NCBI GenBank assembly: GCA_947044365.1
Contig: OX345645.1
Span: 5,403,741-5,467,740, forward strand
Length of the DNA: 64,000 nucleotides
Direction: 5' to 3'
From: Petrosia ficiformis
Lineage: Eukaryota; Porifera; Demospongiae; Haplosclerida; Petrosiidae
In this document: positions 57,039-64,000 of the stretch, piece after piece
Layout: each line of letters begins with the position of its first letter
Numbering within the stretch: position 1 is the first letter of the stretch
The notes under the pieces: generated by a model
The model's database searches: none
Seen by the model: only the letters and a program-made list of their open reading frames with translations
What the model was told of the DNA's origin: nothing
Made by a program: the position numbers and the translations under genes

Positions 57039-59779
57039 TATAAATAATATACTGTCAGTACTTACATGACAGCATGATGATCTTCTTATCACTCAACTGT
57101 TATCTATAAAGAAGTTAATAACTAACAAGTATAACTATATATTATAATATACCTTATTGATAACAGCTATTAACACAGCAACCTTCTTTGTTTTTCTATA
57201 AAACCACTTCCATGCATTAAACAATTTCCTTCATTCTTTAGTTATTATAGGGGAATATCACACATCACTTGAGAAGGTGGGGTACTATGCTAATTATTTC
57301 ACAATAATTATTACATAATCTTATCAATTTTCAAGTCATAATAATTCTATTAAATACAAATGAATTACAGTATAACTAGCAGTAGATATACACATGTACT
57401 GTCCAGCATCTCCACACCCACACTAGATGTAACTAATGTACCATCTGTCTCTCCAGATATTAGACTACTACATTATCAGGTCCTATCCGCTCGTAAACAA
57501 AACTAACACTATATCATTCAATGACAAACAGACAAGATAGAGTAGCTGTAGAATACTCTGTTACAGTTCATTAGTAACAGTAATTAAAGGGGTAGGTACT
57601 ATCAGAATAAATTAATAATCTGTTATTGTAATTGCAGATGTATTTAACTGACATTCACATTAAAAATCAGTTTTGCTTGAATGACGTATTCCATCAGTTA
57701 ATAAACTAACAGTACATTTTATACTGTCCAGTCTTTGATAAATAAGTGTGGTAATAAATGTACCACTACTTGTTACTGTGAATGGTGAATTATTGGACTC
57801 TATAAGTGTGTCTGAATTAATGCTCTTTCTATTTAAACTATAATTATGATATAGTTATTGTATCACTACCCATGCCAGTACAAAATACAGTGGCAATAGT
57901 ATATTCCGTAGTACTAGCTACCAATTATTAGTTACTGGAGAACTTGCAGGAGTTTGAGTCGCAATAACACTATCAATATCTATAATTATTATTATATAAA
58001 GACATACATACATACAGATAGACAAATGTAAAATATCACTTTAAATCGAACCCGCTGTGTATATAATTTATGTGTATGTGTGATTAGTATAACAAGTAAT
58101 GTACATGTAACAAATTATGAATAGGAGTGACTTTACACTTGAATAACATATCTATAATAGCCAGATAAACATAGGCTGTATTCATAGAATCTATTATATA
58201 CAAGAATAATAAAAGCATTTCCAATAAAAATGAAAGAAGATGTAGGGATGTCAAACCCCAAAAAGCATGCGAACAAGGTTAGGTGGGACCCAAAATTAAA
58301 CAAACCACTTCCATATAACCCTACATAAGTGTTTACATCACTATAAAAAAAATACAAAGAGCTGTACGTCTTCTTTCATTTTTATTGGAAATGTTTTTAT
58401 TATTCTTGTTTCCAGTGTTTTTTTTCTGAATGGTGTGAATATTTTTTGTACATTGAAGAAATACTGGTGTAAGTCATATGAAATCATTCAATCATAAATG
58501 CGTTAATGTTTGTTCATCAATGAAGGTTAGTCTTTTTTATATATCAATTATTTATAAATTGATTATCATTCGCTTTCACTTACAGATGATGCCTATATAC
58601 TATTTCAATTACAGCAGTATCTGTAGTCATACAAGAAGTAGTGTCAGCCACTATATCAACCAAATGGCATTCCAATGTTATCATAGTATATAATATTACT
58701 ATACGATGGCTTAATACTTATATTCATGTAAGTCATATGAAATCATTCAATCATAAATGCGTTAATGTTTGTTCATCAATGAAGGTTAGTCTTTTTTATA
58801 TATCAATTATTTATAAATTGATTATCATTCGCTTTCACTTACAGATGATGCCTATATACTATTTCAATTACAGCAGTATCTGTAGTCATACAAGAAGTAG
58901 TGTCAGCCACTATATCAACCAAATGGCATTCCAATGTTATCATAGTATATAATATTACTATACGATGGCTTAATACTTATATTCATTATTATTTGCTCAC
59001 ACATTTTATTACTATGCTTAGATATGACTTCCTCCTTTTCGTTCTGAGTATACAAATGCCCATGCGCAATTAAATTCCATGTGACTTGATTAATGAATAC
59101 ACCTACGAAAATGGCGTCCAATTCGAGGTCAATTCTTCGTAGTCATTGAGACTCTCTTCTTTCATAGTATCTGAAGATATCATCTTGCTACTTTCAGACC
59201 AGAATTGTACTATGAATGCGACTGGAATGGTGCTATAATCATTGTGATAGTTCAACAAACAAAAAAAATGATTTGTCTGGAAAATAATATTATTAATAAT
59301 ATGATGAAGATTTTGCCAGTTTTGCCACTCGCCAGTTCTCTACCTTAACGACAATCTTCGGCCATCTAGAAGGTGTTGGTAGTCATATAAACACTAGATA
59401 TGAACAGGCATGTGTGTATAGAAACTTATTTGTATATATTACCATAGATTTCAGCTTATCACTTGTAATTGAAATGTATTGGCGGCAATTTTTTTTCCGT
59501 GCCATCCCTACATAGACAGTACTACCGTACTCTCTGATTTAGAATCACCTTCACTACCAGTATAACTAACAGTAGATGTACACATGTCCAGCATCATCTA
59601 CACACATAGTAGATATAATTAATATACCATCAGTCTCTCCAGATATTACTGGATTATCATGTCCTGTCCACTCATAAACAAAACTAACACTTATATCACA
59701 AATCGATGACAAACACAATAGAGTAGCTGTAGAATCATCTGTCACAGTGTCATTAGTAACAGTAATTGAAGGGCATGTA
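54791..59779 (-). CDS. Ig-domain single-pass membrane protein with PPxY tail
   Basis: Exons read leftward: 59779-about 59555 (Ig), about 57840-57650 (Ig-like strand segment), 56810-56719 (transmembrane), 55316-55261 and 55202-54791 (cytoplasmic tail, stop TAA). The last three join in frame (phases 0 and 2). The Ig exon has 'STATLLCLSSICD', 'FVYEW' and 'DDAG', the Cys-Trp-DxAG spacing of an Ig fold. The tail has two PPxY motifs, MPPSYDQA and PPPEYIQF, WW-domain (NEDD4-type ligase) docking sites. Both Ig exon copies here have frame breaks near the second Cys, so the ectodomain model is uncertain. Family not identified. Confidence 0.55.
55320..56230. repeat. ACACTACATTAC-rich and GTAATAG-rich intron sequence
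   Basis: Degenerate tandem 'TATGACACTACATTA' units at 55500-55660 and 'GGTAATAGTAATAG' units at 55680-55830; no coding signal. Lies in an intron of the PPxY gene. Confidence 0.6.
56240..56385 (-). mobile_element. tRNA-derived SINE-like element (third family)
   Basis: The minus strand begins CTAGTGGCCTGCTGGTTAAA, has a B-box-like GGTTCAAGCTCC and closes with CCACTAG, so a 7-bp acceptor-type stem is perfect but the anticodon arm is missing. The downstream body has 'CTCAGTCACATCATTTGG' and ends 'CCGTCCCGAGGAACTGG'. Confidence 0.6.
56390..56700. repeat. TACACTATAATTATTA satellite-like tract
   Basis: Imperfect 'ATTACACTATATT' and 'ATAATTATTACACT' units, AT-rich, in the same intron. Confidence 0.75.
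56719..56810 (-). CDS. Transmembrane exon of the PPxY protein
   Basis: Between acceptor CTCTCTAG and donor GTAAGT, reading TYLYIIIPLVVVALTLK then CCLLFWRIHYYQQ, followed across the splice by RREQQR: one hydrophobic helix with a basic stop-transfer on the 3' side, i.e. type I orientation. Confidence 0.75.
56812..56885. repeat. GAGACA microsatellite
   Basis: GAGAGA/GAGACA units. On the minus strand it is the polypyrimidine tract before the transmembrane exon, so its length could affect splicing. Confidence 0.85.
57370..57600 (-). pseudogene. Decayed Ig exon copy
   Basis: Matches the Ig exon at 59555-59779 ('TCTGGAGAGACAGATGGTAC', 'GCTGGACAGTACATGTG') but with several indels relative to it. 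The Y-x-C end ('GDAGQYMC') lies in a different frame from 'GETDGTLVTSS'. Confidence 0.65.
57650..57840 (-). CDS. Candidate ectodomain exon
   Basis: An open frame reading 'INSDTLIESNNSPFTVTSSG' and then 'LIYQRLDSIKCTVSLLTDG': beta-strand-like alternation ending in a Cys strand, typical of the F strand of Ig or FN3-like folds. Splice sites not fixed. Confidence 0.4.
58200..58409. mobile_element. Foldback MITE copy 3 (internal deletion)
   Basis: Full left arm, but only the outer 40 bases of the right arm ('CTTCTTTCATTTTTATTGGA' to CTTGT). Confidence 0.85.
58410..59536 (-). repeat. Long inverted repeat, right arm
   Basis: Inverted partner of 51440-52325, about 85-90% identical by eye, longer because of an internal 259-bp tandem duplication. 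It lies between two Ig exons of the membrane protein gene. Confidence 0.8.
58471..58988 (+). repeat. 259-bp tandem duplication
   Basis: The block starting AAGTCATATGAAATCATTC occurs at 58471 and 58730 with no difference that I can find. Read through, it gives repeated ORFs (58478-58693, 58641-58952), which are not taken as genes. Confidence 0.9.
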
Positions 59780-59799
59780 CTAGCAAAATAAATTAGTAA

Positions 59800-60440
59800 T
59801 TAATCCACAACAATAATTGAAGATGTAATTTACTTACATTACGCATCAAAATCATTTGTACTTGAATGAATATACTCTCAATTATGAATAATGTAAATAC
59901 ACTAATAATTATTACCACAATGCAGATGGACTAAACCAACATACGATGTCAAACATTGCAGTAAGTTCAGTTCATAAGAGTTATATAAGTGGTACTTAGA
60001 GAGGTCTATATATAACTCTGATTAACTCCCACAGTACATCAAATGTAACCATGGAGATAAATCATAGGCATAGTGAATTATCATGCAGTAAATGAGTTCC
60101 TTTATATTTATCTACTTATATGTTTCCTATAAAATTCATTCCGCATATATGTACAATAATTATAACAGTGGTATCCATATGGGTCTAGCAGGAAGTGTAT
60201 ATACACAAAACCCCACATGAATGCATTAGTACTTACCAGACCTATAGCAACATGCATTAGCACTATAAACATTACATTATTAATAAAATACTAAACTAAT
60301 AACAAATGAACTATGTGTATGTAAACAAAATGTAGTGTCTAAACACAACTATTCAAAATGTTGGTTGATTAAAACAAAAACAAAAAATAGTCAACCACTA
60401 CCTACTACACACATAATTACATATGAATTGTTATTGAATC
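59800..60440. other. Intergenic sequence between Ig membrane gene and phosphatase gene
   Basis: AT-rich, no ORF. Both genes run leftward, so the promoter of the Ig gene should lie here or in an unseen 5' exon. No motif can be named. Confidence 0.4.
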
Positions 60441-60443
60441 CTC

Positions 60444-63400
60444 TCAAATTACATGCTTGAAATTTTCATATTTGGACATCTCTTCACGATAGTCACTGAG
60501 TACTTCATGACAAAACAAATACTGCTCCTATAAAAACACAATAATAATTTCAGGGCTCAGAAATAGTGGGCTAACCCCAAATCAGGTTCTGGAAATTGTC
60601 CATATTCCATAAAAAATACATTAATATCCCACTATCAAATATTCTTTATCAGTTTCATTTTCAGATAAGTATACTAGTGTTTTGTGGGATAAACTATTAT
60701 GCTTCTCAGTTGTTGAATTATACTATATAGACACATGATAATCATTACAGGGATAAGCCTGAGCAGGCAAGAATTTGAAATTAGTTTTCTATTTGACAGA
60801 ATACACATGGGAGAAATTTAAATTGTGACAATGCATGCTATTGGGTTCAAGGAAAATTACAAAAGAATAGTATAAGAAATATCCCATCCCTGGAGAATAG
60901 ATGTAGTTCTACAACATTTTAGACCAAATCATTTGTCTATAACTTCATACTTGTTGCCATCATTGACTTTCATTCCAATACTGTAATCCATGCATCCTCG
61001 TACCAGTTAATGTAATACATGCACCCTCATTCCAGTAATATGATGTAGTAAATCCTTAATCCAACAGTGTAATATATACATCGCAACAGGATTAATTTAC
61101 TATTGACATGCACAAACTTAAAAACGTACTTCACTTCTTACAAGTCCAAATCGTTGCATTCTTGCACCTCTGATGAACTGAAACACATCAACAATTCCTT
61201 CTGACTTTGCTCTTTCGATTTGAGAATAAACAGTCATAAATGTACCAGTTCTACCAATACCATCACTACAATGATGTAAGCATGTCAATATTTTTATATT
61301 CATGCAATATCATAGTCATGTTCATACGTATACAAGTGTCATTGAATGTAAATACTAAATTATATTACACATTTCTTAGCATACACAAAACTAATATAAT
61401 GATACATTTTGTCTAATTAAAATTTGTTGGTATTCACATGAACTTCTTTAAATTATAAATTCAGTGGCTACTGCTGAAATAAAATTACCATAACATTCAG
61501 CCTGTGCAGTGCAGTTAAATAATGTATACCAAATAACATAATACACTGTATTATAGCAAAAAAAGTGTTTTGGGAGATTCCAACTTTAATCTAATTTCGG
61601 AGACAAAGTAAAGGTCCCTGGGAGCTCAAAAATCACTAGGTCATATTGGTTGTGGTGTTAGGGGCCAAATTACATTTACTGAAGCATGATAAAATAATAC
61701 AGTGATTATTTGACCGCCAGGGGATATTGTCAAAAGGCTGTCACAATCACATGACATTTTATCATTGGCGATAAAGCAGGAGGAATGCATGATGAAATTC
61801 AGTTTTGTTACTGGACTAACTTAAGAATCTCATATCATGTAAACTGTACTGCACAATTTCCACTACTCACTTGCATATAACTGTAATTGGATTGTTTCCA
61901 GTATCACTTTGATTTTTAGTTACATCTTTTAGCATATTGAGAAGAGAGAAATTATCTCTTGGTTTATCATCCTCAGGCCAGTCTAAGAAATGGAACTGTG
62001 TTACACTGAGAGAACGAAAAGGGTCCTGGAATAAAACAAAAGAACATACACAGGGTTAAATCTATATACAAAGTGGGGAAGTTAATGTAATTATGGTGAC
62101 AACAGTACTGGGGAACAAGTCAAGCGAGTTATGTAAGCCCACACCCGTGCAAAGTGCGGAAGCAGAAAAATAATACTTCTAACAGGACACCAAAATATCT
62201 CTAGATCTATTTTCCCGTAAATGTTTCTGCAAGTCTTACTATGCATATATACATACAGTTTATTAAATATGAATGTACATGTGTGGCATGCAAAACACTG
62301 TTATATCCTGGTATATGGTAGTTAACTAGTGCATGTCCATAGGTATAATTGTTTGGGCAAGCTGAAAGTTGAGAATCTTCCCTTAATAGATAGAAACCTT
62401 ATAAAATATAGTATAAGACAAATAATAAAATGTATCACCCACCACTGAAAATTTAACCATTCAAAGCTTAAGTTTGTCTATAATACAAGACTTAAATAAC
62501 ATAATTTACCTCTATTTTTGCTTCCAAACAGCGAACAACATAATCTCGCTCTTGTATTTCAGTTTTAAGAGTAACAGTGACATTACCAAAATTTTCCTTT
62601 TCAGTTTCAGGTTGCGGCCAGTAGAGATGACATTTAATCTGAGAAAATACACACACACACACACACACATTGATAGTACATTGTCAACTGTTAAATCAAA
62701 AAATAGCCTAGAGCTTATACTGCTTACCTGATGGTTTTCTACAAGTTTACATAGCATCACAATTGTACTGCTCTGTTGTTCTATTAACATCCTCCAAAAA
62801 TGGCCAACAGTGTTTTCAAGAGGACACTGTGCAGCAATAAAACCACATCTTTTTTGGTATCCCTATAAAGAATAATGAGTATGAGATATGTATTTAATAG
62901 TTTTGTTCATACATCAATCCAAGATGCATTGATATAGTTGTCTTCGTCATCCACTGCACTCAACAATACTCTTGAATGATTAACTATTATTAAGAGTTAA
63001 TAAAAATCAATAATAAACTGAATTAGGTTACATGGTAAGTTGTAATTGTATCTGTTCTTTTGTAAATTTTCTTGTGCATCAGTATAGCTCACAAACGAAT
63101 GATCTGAAACTTCTTGAAGAAGCTGTAAGTAAGTATTTTAACCATTACAAACACAGCTAATATTGGAATTATTTATGTATACCCAAAGTATAATGTGATA
63201 TAAAAGCATATAATTAACTATACTTACATCAAATTGTTTCTTCAGTTTGGCATTCTCACATAGTTCATGTAATACCTGATGTACATCATTAATAGGAAAT
63301 GATGTATCACCACATTGAATATATTCAGCCAAAGATTCATGAATATAGATGTACTGAGACTGCAAAGAAAGTAAACAGTGGTATTAATTATGTAAAGAAA

Positions 63401-63927
63401 TATTGCTTCTAATGTTCATATACTGTGAATATGAATATGCTCAAGCACCTCAGATTGCACTAGATGTGTCCTTTGTTGTCTGATGTGCAAAAGAAAGTCA
63501 TAAATATTAAGTGTGTCAAGATGTTTCATTCTCTGTAACATGGTATCCAGTACAATGAATGTACCTGTTCTACCTACTCCTGCACTACAATGAACTACAA
63601 GAGGAGGTCCCTGGGGTGGGTGTTTCTGACGAATACGTCTGATAAGTGTCAACATGCATATTTTATCATCAGGTACTCCATGATCTGGCCATTCAGTGAA
63701 ATGGTAATGTGTCACTTGAAATGGTGAAGAATCTTCTTCAATAGTCTAACAGATGCAATAACATTTATTTACTTATTATACATTCCACTTTGATTTACAT
63801 TTTCCAATGAGAACCTATTGCAGTTATATCCTTGAAAACATTCTCGTTGAAGTAGTTTAACCCTCATTGCTTCTCCAAAATCTTGTTTTAAATTGACTTG
63901 TTGTGGCCAATAGCGTGCACATTTTGC
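60444..63927 (-). CDS. Receptor-type protein tyrosine phosphatase, tandem PTP domains, 3' part
   Basis: Removes phosphate from tyrosine on the cytoplasmic side of the membrane. Ten exons placed: 63927-63799, 63745-63449, 63359-63228, 63122-63032, 62983-62913, 62862-62728, 62638-62510, 62025-61871, 61265-61130, 60527-60444, all GT/AG and in frame. D1 has WPD loop 'EWPDHGVPD' and P-loop '[12 protein letters not shown]', both canonical. The D1-D2 linker is '[17 protein letters not shown]'. D2 has '[14 protein letters not shown]', '[18 protein letters not shown]', '[10 protein letters not shown]' and a P-loop ICNDGIGRTG. The C-terminus '[14 protein letters not shown]' ends at a TGA. The ectodomain and membrane span lie beyond the right edge. 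Confidence 0.9.
61130..61265 (-). CDS. PTP D2 P-loop exon
   Basis: Begins after acceptor CATCATTGTAG. Joined to the upstream exon (donor at 61871) it reads [20 protein letters not shown]. The intron bases just before the acceptor happen to read HHCS, so a naive ORF shows HHCSDG, which is not the spliced product. The usual HCS is replaced by ICN. Confidence 0.78.
62650..62668. repeat. CA dinucleotide run
   Basis: About ten CA units in a phosphatase intron. Confidence 0.85.
63449..63745 (-). CDS. PTP D1 catalytic exon
   Basis: One exon holds both the WPD loop and [10 protein letters not shown], so D1 should be catalytically competent (Cys nucleophile, Arg of C-x5-R, Asp of WPD). Confidence 0.88.
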
Positions 63928-64000
63928 CTATAAGTAAAATTTAATAACTATCAATAGAAACTGAAATGATAATGCTAACAAAGCTAGAATGTGTAGTAAA

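Noticed and set aside
58478..58952. Two near-identical ORFs MKSFNHKCVNV
   Set aside because: They come from a 259-bp tandem duplication inside an inverted repeat, and the other arm (52020-52226) does not conserve the frame.
61118..61303. [11 protein letters not shown] as the D2 active site
   Set aside because: The HHCS part is read from intron sequence ending in the acceptor TTGTAG. The spliced reading is ICNDGIGRTG.

Overview
This window looks like nuclear DNA of a demosponge, most like Amphimedon queenslandica. The evidence is AT-rich DNA with short spliceosomal introns, metazoan signalling genes (a MAP kinase kinase and a two-domain receptor tyrosine phosphatase), and a cluster of NLR-type (NACHT) immune receptor genes whose first exon ends in a viral-type 2A 'DVExNPGP' ribosome-skipping motif, an arrangement reported for sponge and sea urchin NLRs. 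The species is inferred; I could not search a database.

Layout: (1) about 0.1-1.1 kb, minus strand: 3' exons of a MAP2K (MKK3/4/6-like). (2) 3-5.6 kb: TGTA/AT microsatellites, an element carrying a 206-bp copy of an NLR LRR segment, three small repeat elements and a hammerhead ribozyme. (3) 5.8-16.1 kb, minus: NLR locus A, with exons 2A / Death / basic linker / Death remnant / caspase-like / linker / NACHT-LRR. It carries several frameshifts and a nonsense codon and is read here as a pseudogene. A HIRAN-like ORF inside a small inverted-repeat element sits in one of its introns. (4) 16.5-23.6 kb: repeats, a 34-bp minisatellite, a myotubularin-like exon fragment, a second hammerhead and a 2.5-kb ACAT array. 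(5) 23.7-28.8 kb, minus: NLR locus B (2A / Death / Death / NACHT-LRR), intact, about 1.34 k residues. (6) 29-38 kb: gene-poor, with dispersed repeats, a perfect 62-bp palindrome, a tRNA-derived SINE and a tandem array of about 174-bp units. (7) 37.7-43.2 kb, minus: NLR locus C (2A / Death / caspase-like / NACHT). It has lost Walker A and B by deletion, carries a stop at the start of the caspase exon, and its LRR part is cut and joined to exons of an unrelated gene. (8) 43.3-51.4 kb: tandem repeats, a Ty3/gypsy-type gag relic, a segmental duplication of the 17-18.7 kb region, SINEs and ACAT arrays. (9) 51.4-59.5 kb: a pair of inverted arms more than 0.8 kb long, a Penelope-like element relic (GIY-YIG), and a minus-strand gene for an Ig-type membrane protein with a PPxY tail. 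(10) 60.4-64 kb, minus: 3' half of a receptor-type tyrosine phosphatase running off the right edge.

How the NLR genes are built: every exon before NACHT in loci A and B begins and ends in phase 1, so Death, caspase-like and linker exons can be added or lost without breaking frame. Loci A, B and C differ in exactly this way. The 2A motif would separate a short hydrophobic leader from the Death/(caspase)/NACHT body during translation. Loci A and C place a caspase-like exon in frame with NACHT, which suggests a sensor that carries its own protease. In both, the present copy is damaged.
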